Shown piece by piece: positions 1-10,467 of a DNA stretch of 64,000 bases; the stretch's first letter is position 1, and each line of letters opens with the position of its first letter. This DNA comes from Burkholderiaceae bacterium (GTDB lineage Bacteria; Pseudomonadota; Gammaproteobacteria; Burkholderiales; Burkholderiaceae_C), in contig JAUYTN010000058.1 of the NCBI GenBank assembly GCA_030695205.1, positions 1 through 64,000 on the forward strand. Direction: 5' to 3'. A program made the translations under genes and the position numbers. The notes below the pieces were generated by a model. That model was not told where the DNA came from and did no database searches. It was given only the letters and a program-made list of their open reading frames with translations.

Positions 1-139
1 TGTTCATCGGCTCGCGATTTACGCTCCACGCTTCCTTCCCACACTCGGTCGCCCTTACGCAGTTGCGCTTCGCTTTGCTCACTGTGACCAGCTTGCAGCG
101 GGACTTGCACCCGCAGGTGTGCGCCCATGCTGGGCGCAC
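1..139 (-). mobile_element. Group II intron, 5' end only (cut by window edge)
   Basis: Read on the minus strand, the segment begins GTGCGCCCAGCATGGGCGC, which I recognise as the 5' boundary of many bacterial group II introns. It continues with domain-I-like motifs such as GGGTGCAAGTCCCGC, GTCACAGTGAGC, GGGCGACCGAGTG and GAGCCGATGAACA. The intron would run leftward off the window, so its reverse-transcriptase ORF and 3' end are not visible. The 5' boundary (position 139) lies 5 bases beyond the T-run of the clpB terminator, and insertion behind a terminator hairpin is a known habit of some bacterial group II introns. Identification rests on sequence memory, not on folding or a covariance search. 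The intron class is not determined. Confidence 0.7.
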
Positions 140-143
140 CAGC

Positions 144-178
144 AAAAAGCCCCCGGTGGTGTGTCCACCACCGGGGGC
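144..178 (-). terminator. Rho-independent terminator of clpB
   Basis: A perfect 12-bp stem (149-160 with 167-178, GCCCCCGGTGGT paired with ACCACCGGGGGC) and a 6-base loop are followed on the minus strand by five T residues (148-144). It lies 67 bases downstream of the clpB stop codon. Confidence 0.9.
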
Positions 179-245
179 CGAGAACACGGCTGATCGGCGC
201 ATCAGCCGCTGACCACGGCCTTTGCGCCACTCCGCAGCCCCTTGC

Positions 246-2852
<2,607 letters not shown>

Positions 2853-2885
2853 CTTGAATCTCCGGTGTATGTGTCAATACCAATG

Positions 2886-2913
2886 ATGTGAGGCCAGGGC
2901 CCTGCGTTTCAAG
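2886..2913 (-). promoter_or_regulatory. Candidate sigma32 heat-shock promoter of clpB
   Basis: On the minus strand CTTGAAA (2913-2907) is followed after 13 bases by CCTCACAT (2893-2886). This resembles the RpoH consensus CTTGAAA-N13/17-CCCCATnT, and it sits 33 bases upstream of the clpB start. Heat-shock control of clpB is established in proteobacteria; the assignment here is by pattern only. Confidence 0.6.
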
Positions 2914-2999
2914 GACAAGGTGCCCAAGGTACAGTTCTGGCCATTGTTCGGAGCCTTGGCACCGGAACCACCATTTGACCGACCCCATCAACCCCACAC

Positions 3000-5249
3000 A
3001 TGACCCTACCCATTCCCGACTTGGCCCAGCTGATGAGCCGATTGGACCCCGACGCCTCGCAGGCGCAGCGCCACCTGTGGGCACTGGAAATGATCGACTG
3101 GCTCCGAGGCCCCACCGACGATGTACCAGGCACCTTCAAGCGCCTGGAGCTGTTGCTGGATGCGGCCGAAGCCCGTCCCGAATGGGTGACGCGCTGGCAC
3201 GCCTGGTGGCGACGGTTTCGCGACGAGGTGGACATTGCACCCCTGCTGGCCGACCATGGCTTTGCGGCCAAGCCCGCATTTCTGGGTGAATTGGCCCACC
3301 GGCTGCGCCGCAAGCTGCTGCCATCCACCCCTGATACCTCTGACGTGGCCGAGCTGTTTGACCTGCTGTTCTCAGACCCCAACGACCAGCGCTGGCTGCG
3401 GGGCATTCCGCAAAAGCTGCTGCAACGCGTTACCGGCCTCATGCAGGAGCGCCCCGAGCAGATCACCCGCCGCAGCCAGGTCAGCGCCCGCCTGAGCGAC
3501 TGGGAGCAAACTTTGGTGGATGCCCTGACTTTTTGTGTCAGTCAGATCAGCGCAGTGGGGTTTTCGTCCGACCTGCGCATCCGCATGTCGCGCGAGGCCA
3601 AGCGCAGCCGAACCTTTCACGAGCTGCCAGTGGCCATGGAGGCATTTCGCCAGGCCGTCTCTAACCACGGCGCGCAAAGCGAGGAAGCCCGTGCCCACGA
3701 GCACCAACTGCGCGAACTGCTCGACGAGGGACGCCAGGCCGCCTATACGGTCTACGCCCACCTGGAAGAACACGGCATTTCAGTGGGCATTGTGTTCAAG
3801 CTGCGGCAGCTGCGTGAGCGGGTGCTCAGGGCCAAGGAGCTGCTGGATTGCCTGCTGGCACCCAAGCGGCCACGGGCGACATTGCTGCTGCTGGCCAACC
3901 TGGTGCAAGTCGGTGAAGACAGCCGCAGCATTGGTGCACTGATTTCCAGCAGCACCCAACTGACGGCGGCCAAGGTGGCCGAACGCAGCGCCGAATCGGG
4001 CGAGCACTACATCACCCGAAACTGGGACGAATACCGCGGCATGCTGATCAAGGCCGGCGGCGGTGGCGCGCTGCTGGGCTTCACCACCTGGTTCAAGTTC
4101 CTCATCACCGGCCTGGGGTTGTCGGCGTTCTGGGGAGGTTTTGCCGAGGGCATGAACTACGCCCTGGCGTTTGTGGTGATCATGCTGCTGCATTTCACCG
4201 TGGCCACCAAGCAGCCGGCTGTGACGGCGCCGGCCATGGTGGCCAAGCTAAAGGACATTCGGACTGGCGACGGGGTGTTGCGGTTTGTGGACGAGGTGGC
4301 CCACCTGTTCCGCTCGCAGGTGGCCGCGATTGTGGGCAACCTGGCCTTGGTCATGCCGATGGTGGTGGTGATCAGCCTGCTGCTGTGGTGGTTCACCGGC
4401 GCGCCCATGATCAGCGGCGACAAGGCCGTCCATGTCATTGAGGCCCATCACCTGTGGGGGCCCACGCTGCTGTTTGCGGCGGCCACGGGCTTGCTGTTGT
4501 TTGCCTCCAGCATCGTGGCGGGTTGGGTGGAGAACTGGTTTGTGCTGCAAAAGCTGGATTCGGCCATCGCCTACAACCCCCACATCACCCGCCGCCTGGG
4601 CGTGGCGCGGGCCAAGCGGTGGAGTGAGTGGTTGCGTACCCATGTGTCCGGGCTGGCTGCCAATGTGTCGCTGGGCATGATGCTGGGCCTGGTGCCTGCT
4701 ATTGCGGTGTTTTTTGGCATCGGTCTGGAAGTCAGGCACGTGACGCTGGTCACCGGTCAGCTGGCGGCGGCTGTCGCCTCTCTGGGGTGGGAGGCGCTGA
4801 CCATGGGTGGCTTTTGGTCCGCCGTGGTGGCCACCCTGCTGGTGGGCCCCATCAACCTGGCGGTGAGTTTTTTCCTGGCATTTCGCCTCGCACTCAAGGC
4901 TCAGGGCGTCAGTGACGTGAACCGTCGCCGCATTTACAAGGCACTTCGCCACCGGTTGCGCAAAGCACCCAAGAGCTTTCTCTGGCCCATCAGTGCCAAC
5001 GAACATGCCGCTGCCACACAAGGGGCTGACTTTGGGCCATCCGTTCCCCCTCCCGCTGAAGAAGCCGGCAGCGCTCCCCTGCACCCCCTGGCGCTGACCG
5101 AGCAGACCCCTGCCCCACCGCAGCCACTGCAGCCGCCGGATTCGGACCAACCCGACTCCACCCCCCCACCACCGACCAGCGCAGCACCAACGGACTCGCC
5201 ATCAGCGTCAGACCCACTGCCCAGCGGAGAGCCAGAAAAAAAGCAGTAA
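3000..5249 (+). CDS. Gcr-type 'site-specific recombinase' family membrane protein
   Basis: A 749-residue protein of the family annotated as site-specific recombinase (Neisseria Gcr-like, PF10136/COG4389). The first ~340 residues are soluble, helical and charged. They are followed by about six hydrophobic segments (roughly residues 350-400, 440-467, 484-512, 556-578 and 612-634) and a Pro/Ser-rich, low-complexity C-terminal tail of about 70 residues. The membrane topology and the absence of any recognisable recombinase catalytic motif make the historic name doubtful. I would treat it as a conserved inner-membrane protein of unknown function. It is divergent from clpB, sharing a 147-base intergenic region. 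The family assignment is fairly secure, the function is not. Confidence 0.8.
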   Translation: MTLPIPDLAQLMSRLDPDASQAQRHLWALEMIDWLRGPTDDVPGTFKRLELLLDAAEARPEWVTRWHAWWRRFRDEVDIAPLLADHGFAAKPAFLGELAHRLRRKLLPSTPDTSDVAELFDLLFSDPNDQRWLRGIPQKLLQRVTGLMQERPEQITRRSQVSARLSDWEQTLVDALTFCVSQISAVGFSSDLRIRMSREAKRSRTFHELPVAMEAFRQAVSNHGAQSEEARAHEHQLRELLDEGRQAAYTVYAHLEEHGISVGIVFKLRQLRERVLRAKELLDCLLAPKRPRATLLLLANLVQVGEDSRSIGALISSSTQLTAAKVAERSAESGEHYITRNWDEYRGMLIKAGGGGALLGFTTWFKFLITGLGLSAFWGGFAEGMNYALAFVVIMLLHFTVATKQPAVTAPAMVAKLKDIRTGDGVLRFVDEVAHLFRSQVAAIVGNLALVMPMVVVISLLLWWFTGAPMISGDKAVHVIEAHHLWGPTLLFAAATGLLLFASSIVAGWVENWFVLQKLDSAIAYNPHITRRLGVARAKRWSEWLRTHVSGLAANVSLGMMLGLVPAIAVFFGIGLEVRHVTLVTGQLAAAVASLGWEALTMGGFWSAVVATLLVGPINLAVSFFLAFRLALKAQGVSDVNRRRIYKALRHRLRKAPKSFLWPISANEHAAATQGADFGPSVPPPAEEAGSAPLHPLALTEQTPAPPQPLQPPDSDQPDSTPPPPTSAAPTDSPSASDPLPSGEPEKKQ

Positions 5250-5290
5250 AAATGCCATCTTACGCTTATCAGAAAACAATAGTTTGCTAT
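5247..5290 (-). repeat. Dispersed 45-bp repeat, copy e
   Basis: On the minus strand ATAGC (5290-5286) is followed by 20 bases and then GCG, TAAGAT, GGC, A, TTTTT. This matches the layout ATAGC-N20-GCG-N5/6-GGC-N-TTTT shared with other copies in this window. It begins at the stop codon of the Gcr-like gene and fills much of the gap before the TPM-domain gene. Confidence 0.65.
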
Positions 5291-5342
5291 TCTTCTAAAT
5301 AACCGATTACCGGTGAACTGGTCATTGGCCCGGAGCCCCAGG

Positions 5343-5870
5343 CTAGACCCGGACCACGGTATCGGGGAGCTCGTTGAGGGCGGCGTCCACTGGACCAAGC
5401 GGGAAGTGGGCCACCAGGACGGCAGACACCTCCTCCAGCGCCTGGGTCAGCCCGTCTTCAAATTCACCACGCTGCAGGCGCTGGCCCAGTCGGTCCACCA
5501 GGGCCTGCCACTCGTTGGCGGTCAGGCACTTGACCACCGCCCGGTCAGCCACCACCTCGATGGCATGCTCGGCCAGCAGCAGGTAAATCAGCACGCCGTT
5601 GTTCTGCGCGGTGTCCCACACACCCAAGCGGCCAAACCACGCCAGCGCGCGCTGACGCACCACAGCGGCCAGCGGCACATCGGTGCCCACGCGCGACAGG
5701 TAGCTCAGCGGCAAGCTGCTTTCGACGCACAGGCGCACCTCACCCGTGTGGCGCGCTTCGCTGGCGGCTACCCGACGGGCCAAGCGTTCAGCCATGTCGT
5801 CCGGCACCGCACGCCGGGTGTCGGAAGCGTCCAGCCACTGGTGTTTGAGGATGCGCAACAGGTGCTTCAT
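5343..5870 (-). CDS. TPM-domain protein (soluble, YgcG-related)
   Basis: A 175-residue protein with a TPM (TLP18.3/Psb32/MOLO-1) fold. Recognisable pieces are GEVRLCVESSLPL, RALAWFGRLGVWDTAQNNGV and LLLAEHAIEVVADRAV. It has no signal peptide, unlike its larger upstream neighbour, so it is probably cytoplasmic. The start at 5870 (MKHLLRILKHQW) is chosen because GGAG lies eight bases upstream; the open frame extends further but overlaps the preceding gene. It is third in a lemA-TPM-TPM operon, 13 bases after the second gene. Function in bacteria is not established; this three-gene set is common in proteobacteria. Confidence 0.85.
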   Translation of the reverse strand: MKHLLRILKHQWLDASDTRRAVPDDMAERLARRVAASEARHTGEVRLCVESSLPLSYLSRVGTDVPLAAVVRQRALAWFGRLGVWDTAQNNGVLIYLLLAEHAIEVVADRAVVKCLTANEWQALVDRLGQRLQRGEFEDGLTQALEEVSAVLVAHFPLGPVDAALNELPDTVVRV

Positions 5871-5883
5871 CACTGACACTCCA

Positions 5884-6786
5884 TCACCAGCGACCAGAGG
5901 CACCACCGCCCCCGAAGTTGCCACCACCACCGGAACGAAAGCCACCGCCCCCGCCAAAACCGCCACCGAAGCCGCCGCTGCCTGGCCCACCCCAGTGACC
6001 TCCGCCTCGCCCTTTGCCGGAGGGCATGTGGGCAGGCAGGTACTTGATGAACAGCGAAGCCAGCATGCCCAGCAGACCAACGCCAATGGCAATCCACCCC
6101 ACCGAGGTCAACCACCAGGCCATGCCGCCTGCGGCTGCGCCCGTCAGCAGCGCGCCAAGCTTGTTGCCGAACAGGCCACGCAACACGTTGGACACCAAAG
6201 GCACCACAAACACCGCAAAAATCAACAGGTCTGTCGGCTCAAAATCGCCACCAGCCTGTGGCGCATTGCCGGGCAGCGGCAGATCCTCGCCGCTGATGCG
6301 GGCCAGTATGTGTTCCAGCCCGGCCTGTATGCCACCTGAGTAGTCCTGCTGGCGAAAGGCGGGGGTGATGGCCTGCTCGATGATGCGGCTGGCCACCAGG
6401 TCGGGAATGGCGCCCTCCAGCGCCTTGGCCGTGGCGATGCGCAGGCGCCGGTCGTCTTTGGCGATGACCAACAGCACCCCATCACCCACCTTCGGGCGGC
6501 CAATTTTCCAGGCATCGCCCAGGCGTTGGGTGAAATCGGCAATGTCTTCGGGGGCGGTGGTGGCCACCATCAGCACCACCACCTGAGAGCCCTTGGCCTG
6601 CTCAAATGCGGCCAGCCGGGCTTCGATGGCAGACAGACTGGCAGCGTCCAGGGTGCCGGTCTGGTCCATCATCCGGGCACGCAGTTCGGGCACCGGCTGC
6701 AGACCCTGCCCGAGAGCCACCGAGGCACACAGCCACAGGCCTAGCCACGCCAGCCAGTGCCTACCCTTTCGGAGCCAGGTGGTCAT
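5884..6786 (-). CDS. TPM-domain membrane protein, YgcG family
   Basis: A 300-residue exported membrane protein. It has an N-terminal signal sequence (WLAWLGLWLCASVALGQG), a TPM domain (about residues 30-165, with GDGVLLVIAKDDRRLRI), two hydrophobic helices around residues 185-255 and a glycine-rich C-terminal tail (GGGGFRSGGGGNFGGGG). It overlaps the upstream lemA by four bases (ATGA), so the two are probably translationally coupled. Co-occurrence with LemA is typical of the family. The biochemical role is unknown. Confidence 0.9.
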   Translation of the reverse strand: MTTWLRKGRHWLAWLGLWLCASVALGQGLQPVPELRARMMDQTGTLDAASLSAIEARLAAFEQAKGSQVVVLMVATTAPEDIADFTQRLGDAWKIGRPKVGDGVLLVIAKDDRRLRIATAKALEGAIPDLVASRIIEQAITPAFRQQDYSGGIQAGLEHILARISGEDLPLPGNAPQAGGDFEPTDLLIFAVFVVPLVSNVLRGLFGNKLGALLTGAAAGGMAWWLTSVGWIAIGVGLLGMLASLFIKYLPAHMPSGKGRGGGHWGGPGSGGFGGGFGGGGGFRSGGGGNFGGGGASGRW

Positions 6787-7391
6787 TGTTTGTTGAAGTC
6801 CACGGAGGGTGGCACCGCAACAGCGGCTTCGTTTTGCACGGTGAAGTTGGCCTTGGGCGCGTAGCCAAAGACCATGGCTGTCAGGTTGGTCGGAAAGCTC
6901 CGCGTGAGCACGTTGTACTGCTGCACGGTCTGTATGTACCGGTTGCGCGCCACGGTGATGCGGTTCTCGGTCCCCTCCAGCTGCACACGCAGATCGCTGA
7001 ACCCCTGGTTGGCCTTCAGATTGGGGTACTGCTCCACCACCACCATCAGGCGGCTGAGGGTGCTACCCACCTCCCCTTGCGCGGCCTGGAATTTCTGCAT
7101 GGCAGCGGGGTCGTTGAGCATCTCGGGCGTCATCTGCACCGAGGTGGCCTTGGACCGCGCCTCTATGACCTTGGTCAGGGTTTCCTGCTCGAAATTGGCC
7201 TCGCCCTTGACGGTGGCCACGATGTTGGGAATCAGGTCCGCGCGACGCTGGTACTGGTTGAGTACCTCAGACCAGGCAGATTTGCTTTCTTCATCAAAGC
7301 GCTGAAAGTCGTTGTAGCCGCAGCCGGTCAGGCCGCCAGCCAGCACAAGCGCCGCACACCAGACCGACAGCGAGCGAATAAAACGATGCAT
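6783..7391 (-). CDS. lemA: LemA family lipoprotein
   Basis: A 202-residue LemA-family protein. The chosen start (7391) gives MHRFIRSLSV followed by a lipobox LAGGLTGC with Cys24, and is preceded by a strong AAGGAGG ribosome site; the longer open frame lacks both. The body is the helical LemA domain: SAWSEVLNQYQRRADLIPNI, then VEARSKATSVQM and LKANQGFSDLRVQLEGTENR. It is first gene of lemA-TPM-TPM. It is probably anchored in a membrane facing the periplasm. The function of LemA proteins is not settled. Confidence 0.93.
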   Translation of the reverse strand: MHRFIRSLSVWCAALVLAGGLTGCGYNDFQRFDEESKSAWSEVLNQYQRRADLIPNIVATVKGEANFEQETLTKVIEARSKATSVQMTPEMLNDPAAMQKFQAAQGEVGSTLSRLMVVVEQYPNLKANQGFSDLRVQLEGTENRITVARNRYIQTVQQYNVLTRSFPTNLTAMVFGYAPKANFTVQNEAAVAVPPSVDFNKQ

Positions 7392-7609
7392 CACACCTCC
7401 TTGTGGCCGGGGATGGCCAGCACAGTCACACAGAGCAGCGGATGCTGCCCAACCGCTGGAACTATAGCCTCGCGGCCAATCGGTGTTGGTCACCGGATCA
7501 CACCACTACATACCCTGCCCGGGTACCAAGGGTGAATACCCATCGCGCCGCCTTGCCCATCCCGCTACAGTGGCAGCGCCCAATGTGGGTGTTTCAATGG
7601 AGAAGCTTC

Positions 7610-8044
7610 ATGCGTATGTTGTCGTTGTTCAGGGGATTCTGGCTGGCCGTGGGTCTGGCGCTGTCGTCGCTGGCACAGGCCGCTGATGAGCCCGTTAGAG
7701 TGGTTTATCACATGAGCGAAGGCGTTCCCCAGGCGTCGAGGGCCATCAACAACATCCGAAACCACCTCGCCGCAGACCCCACCGCCAAAATCGTGGTGGT
7801 GGCCCACGGGTTGGGCATTGATTTTCTGATGAAGGACGCCATGAACCAGATGGAGCAGCCCTTCGGCCCGGCCATTGCTGACCTCGCAGCCAAGGGTGTG
7901 GAATTCCGGGTGTGCAACAACACCCTGGTGGCCCGCAAACTCGATGCCAACCGGGTGGTGACCGAGGCCAAGGTGGTGCCCTCCGGTGTGGCAGAAACTG
8001 CCAACCTGCAGGCCAAACAGGGCTTTGTGTACCTGCGTCCCTGA
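7610..8044 (+). CDS. Exported DsrE/DsrF-like family protein
   Basis: A 144-residue protein with a clear signal peptide (FRGFWLAVGLALSSLAQAA) and a DsrE-type Rossmann-like fold. Recognisable pieces are PVRVVYHMSEGVPQA, AKIVVVAHGLGIDFL, the conserved VEFRVCNNTL with its single cysteine, and a C-terminal GFVYLRP. Related periplasmic or cytoplasmic proteins take part in sulfur transfer or are uncharacterised. The start at 7610 is preceded by GGAG, and upstream in-frame starts would add an implausible leader. It is convergent with nsrR, only 20 bases apart, so it is not in the same transcript. A link to the NO/ubiquinone cluster is possible but unproven. Confidence 0.8.
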   Translation: MRMLSLFRGFWLAVGLALSSLAQAADEPVRVVYHMSEGVPQASRAINNIRNHLAADPTAKIVVVAHGLGIDFLMKDAMNQMEQPFGPAIADLAAKGVEFRVCNNTLVARKLDANRVVTEAKVVPSGVAETANLQAKQGFVYLRP

Positions 8045-8064
8045 CGGGATCGGCCTTACCCCCG

Positions 8065-8553
8065 TCAATCCGGCCCTGCGGGGGCTGTGGGTGGACGGGC
8101 CCAGCGCAGCAATGGCTGGCCGCCACCTAAACCGCCAGCCAGCCCGGCAGGTGGCACCAGCTGGGCCAGCGTCAGCCCGTCCAGCACCGCCAAGTAGGCA
8201 TTCGTGGCGTTGTGCAGCGCACCTTTGAGCCGGCAATGGCTGTCCAGCCGACAACTGCTGCTGGCTGCATCGAAACACTCCACCATGGTGAAGTCGGTCT
8301 CTGTCTGGCGCACCACATCACCCAGCACGATGTCGCTGGCGGGCTTGAGCAAACGCAAACCACCGCCACGGCCCCGGGTCGTCTCCAGCAGACCCAGGCC
8401 AGAGAGTGTCATCACGATTTTGGTCAGATGGCTGCGCGATATGCCGTGAACCTCGGCGATTTCAGCAATCGTGACGGGCGCTGCGCGCTCGGCGCAGGTG
8501 GCGCAGTACATCAGCACGCGCAGGCTGTAGTCCGTCCAGTTGGTCAATCGCAC
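8065..8553 (-). CDS. nsrR: Rrf2-family NO-sensing repressor NsrR
   Basis: A 162-residue Rrf2 regulator. An N-terminal winged helix-turn-helix (MRLTNWTDYSLRVLMYCA, ITIAEIAEVHGISRSHLTK region) includes the typical wing TTRGRGGGLRL. It is followed by a cysteine trio (Cys93, Cys101, Cys107) in the position of the Fe-S ligands of NsrR. NsrR holds an NO-sensitive Fe-S cluster and represses NO-detoxification genes. The C-terminal ~30 residues are Gly/Pro-rich and probably disordered. It is divergent from the ric gene, a classic NsrR target, across a 111-base gap containing an inverted repeat. IscR is excluded by size and context. Subfamily naming is by cysteine pattern and neighbour. Confidence 0.85.
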   Translation of the reverse strand: MRLTNWTDYSLRVLMYCATCAERAAPVTIAEIAEVHGISRSHLTKIVMTLSGLGLLETTRGRGGGLRLLKPASDIVLGDVVRQTETDFTMVECFDAASSSCRLDSHCRLKGALHNATNAYLAVLDGLTLAQLVPPAGLAGGLGGGQPLLRWARPPTAPAGPD

Positions 8554-8629
8554 GCCGCATCCTCCTTTCGACCGATGGTCTTTTGCAGTCTGTAAACATT
8601 CATTTGCAGGGAATTTTATGCACTAATAT

Positions 8630-8646
8630 ATTCACATCACATGAAT
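8630..8646. promoter_or_regulatory. Inverted repeat, candidate NsrR operator for ric
   Basis: ATTCA-N7-TGAAT is a perfect 5-bp inverted repeat lying 19 bases before the ric start codon at 8665. It overlaps or directly follows the likely -10 region (TAATAT at 8624-8629). An AT-rich partial match with ATTCATTTG lies at 8599-8607. NsrR operators in beta- and gammaproteobacteria are AT-rich imperfect palindromes containing ATGCATTT-like arms. The match to that consensus is loose, so this is a candidate only. Confidence 0.4.
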
Positions 8647-8664
8647 CTTTAAGGAATGCTTCGC

Positions 8665-9375
8665 ATGGGCCACGCAACCACCTCCGTCACCGACATCCCC
8701 ACCCTTGACCGCAGCCTGCAGGCGATTGGCCAGATTGCGGTCAACCTGCCGGGCTCTACCGCTGTGTTTCGCCGTCTGAAGCTCGATTTTTGCTGTGGGG
8801 GTCAGCTTGCCTTGCGCACCGCCTGTGAGCAGAAAGGTCTGGACCTTGACACCGTGCTGGCCGAGCTGGCAGGACTTGATCGCCCGGCCGTACAGGCCGC
8901 CCCCCAGGCCCCGTCGGACATGGTGGACCACATTCTGTCGCGCTACCACGCAGTGCACCGCGAGCAACTGCCCGAGCTGATTCGCATGGCCCGCCGAGTG
9001 GAAGCCGTACACCGGGAGAGCCCGGATGTGCCAGTGGGCCTGGCCGCCCACCTGGAGACCATGGAAGCCGAGCTGCTGGAGCACATGGAAAAAGAAGAAG
9101 CCCTGCTGTTCCCGATGATCAAGGCAGCCAACAACCCCATGGTGCATCAACCCATCGGGGTGATGCGCGAAGAGCACATCCACCACGGCGCGCAGCTGGA
9201 GCAGCTGATGCGGCTGAGCAACGACGCCACCCCTCCACGGGGCGCCTGCAACACCTGGCGCGCGCTGTATGCAGGCATTGCCCAGCTGTCAGATGACCTG
9301 ATCAACCACATCCACCTGGAGAACAACCTGCTGTTTCCCCAGTTTGAGCTTCAGGTGGCGCCCTGCTGCCCCTGA
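8665..9375 (+). CDS. ric: Iron-sulfur cluster repair di-iron protein RIC (YtfE/ScdA/NorA type)
   Basis: A 236-residue cytoplasmic hemerythrin-like protein that repairs Fe-S clusters damaged by NO or oxidants. The N-terminal ScdA domain carries the signature LDFCCGGQLAL (Cys43-Cys44). The hemerythrin part has di-iron histidines and glutamates in RYHAVHREQLPEL, HMEKEEALLFPMI, REEHIHHGAQL and HIHLENNLLFP. Start 8665 is preferred over the in-frame ATG at 8656 because the AAGGA ribosome site (8651-8655) abuts the earlier ATG but is nine bases from this one. It lies beside nsrR and 32-44 bases ahead of ubiU, so it may head a transcript that continues into the ubi genes. Confidence 0.92.
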   Translation: MGHATTSVTDIPTLDRSLQAIGQIAVNLPGSTAVFRRLKLDFCCGGQLALRTACEQKGLDLDTVLAELAGLDRPAVQAAPQAPSDMVDHILSRYHAVHREQLPELIRMARRVEAVHRESPDVPVGLAAHLETMEAELLEHMEKEEALLFPMIKAANNPMVHQPIGVMREEHIHHGAQLEQLMRLSNDATPPRGACNTWRALYAGIAQLSDDLINHIHLENNLLFPQFELQVAPCCP

Positions 9376-9419
9376 GCCGGTTCACACCAGCGCACTTCGT
9401 TGATTCCGTGAACCCCGAC

Positions 9420-10442
9420 ATGGCACCTTGCACCCACCCTACCCTGGACCTGGTCTGCCCCGCAGGCAGCCTGCCTGCGCTGAAGGCCGCCGTCGATCAG
9501 GGCGCGAACTGCGTGTACCTTGGCCTGCGCGATGCCACCAATGCCCGCAACTTCGCAGGCCTGAACTTTGACGAAACCGCCATTGCCACCGGGATTGCCT
9601 ACGCCCACGCACGCGGATGCCAGGTGTTTCTGGCGCTCAACACCTACCCACAGGCGGCTCAGCCTGAGCGTTGGCGCCAGGCCATGGACAAGGCTGTGAA
9701 CTGGGGGGTGGATGCCGTGATCCTGGCCGACCCAGGCCTCCTGCGCTATGCCAACGATCGGCACCCCCGGTTGCGGCTGCACCTGTCGGTGCAGGGTTCG
9801 GCCACCAACCACGAGGCCATCAACTTCTACCACCGACAGTTTGGCATTTCCCGGGCAGTGTTGCCCAGGGTGCTGTCGCTGGAGCAGGTGCGCCAGGTGG
9901 TCCAGAAAACCCCGGTGGAGATCGAAGTGTTCGGCTTTGGCAGCCTGTGCGTCATGGTGGAAGGGCGTTGCGCCTTGTCCTCCTACGTGACCGGCGAGTC
10001 GCCCAACACCCATGGTGTGTGCTCGCCAGCAAAGGCGGTGCGCTGGCAGGAAACGCCGCAGGGGCTGGAGTCTCGGCTCAACGGTGTGCTCATCGACCGC
10101 TATGCCGCTGGCGAAAGCGCGGGCTACCCCACCCTGTGCAAGGGCCGCTTCGATGTGGGTGACGACTCCAACTACTACGCCATCGAAGAACCCACCAGCC
10201 TCAACACACTCACCCTGCTGCCACAGCTGCTGCAGATGGGTGTTCGCGCCATCAAGATCGAGGGCCGCCAGCGCAGTCCGGCCTATGTGGCGCAGGTCAC
10301 CAAAGTGTGGCGGGAGGCCATCGACCATTGTCTGCAACACACCCAGCACTACACCCCAAAAGGTGCCTGGATGGCCACGCTGGACCAGCTGGCCGAGGGC
10401 CAGCAGCACACACTGGGTGCCTACCACCGCGCGTGGAAGTGA
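9420..10442 (+). CDS. ubiU: O2-independent ubiquinone hydroxylation protein UbiU (U32 family)
   Basis: A 340-residue peptidase-U32-family protein. UbiU and UbiV form a [4Fe-4S] complex needed for the ring hydroxylations of ubiquinone synthesis without oxygen. Four cysteines lie in [16 protein letters not shown] and YPTLC with spacings of 7, 17 and 39 residues, which equals the spacing I recall for the cluster ligands of E. coli UbiU (169, 176, 193, 232). The N-terminal [18 protein letters not shown] is the U32 signature start. The ATG at 9420 is used; an in-frame GTG at 9408 would add four residues. It is followed after 25 bases by ubiV. Confidence 0.95.
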   Translation: MAPCTHPTLDLVCPAGSLPALKAAVDQGANCVYLGLRDATNARNFAGLNFDETAIATGIAYAHARGCQVFLALNTYPQAAQPERWRQAMDKAVNWGVDAVILADPGLLRYANDRHPRLRLHLSVQGSATNHEAINFYHRQFGISRAVLPRVLSLEQVRQVVQKTPVEIEVFGFGSLCVMVEGRCALSSYVTGESPNTHGVCSPAKAVRWQETPQGLESRLNGVLIDRYAAGESAGYPTLCKGRFDVGDDSNYYAIEEPTSLNTLTLLPQLLQMGVRAIKIEGRQRSPAYVAQVTKVWREAIDHCLQHTQHYTPKGAWMATLDQLAEGQQHTLGAYHRAWK

Positions 10443-10467
10443 TGCCCGCCCCACTCCACCACACACC

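Noticed and set aside
3000-5249. Gcr-like 'site-specific recombinase' as evidence of a mobile element
   Set aside because: The product is a multi-pass membrane protein without recognisable integrase or resolvase catalytic residues, flanked by ordinary housekeeping genes. The name is historical.
8042-8067. Hairpin TGACGGG/CCCGTCA between dsrE-like gene and nsrR as a terminator
   Set aside because: A 7-bp stem with a 12-base loop and no T-run on either strand; too weak to call.
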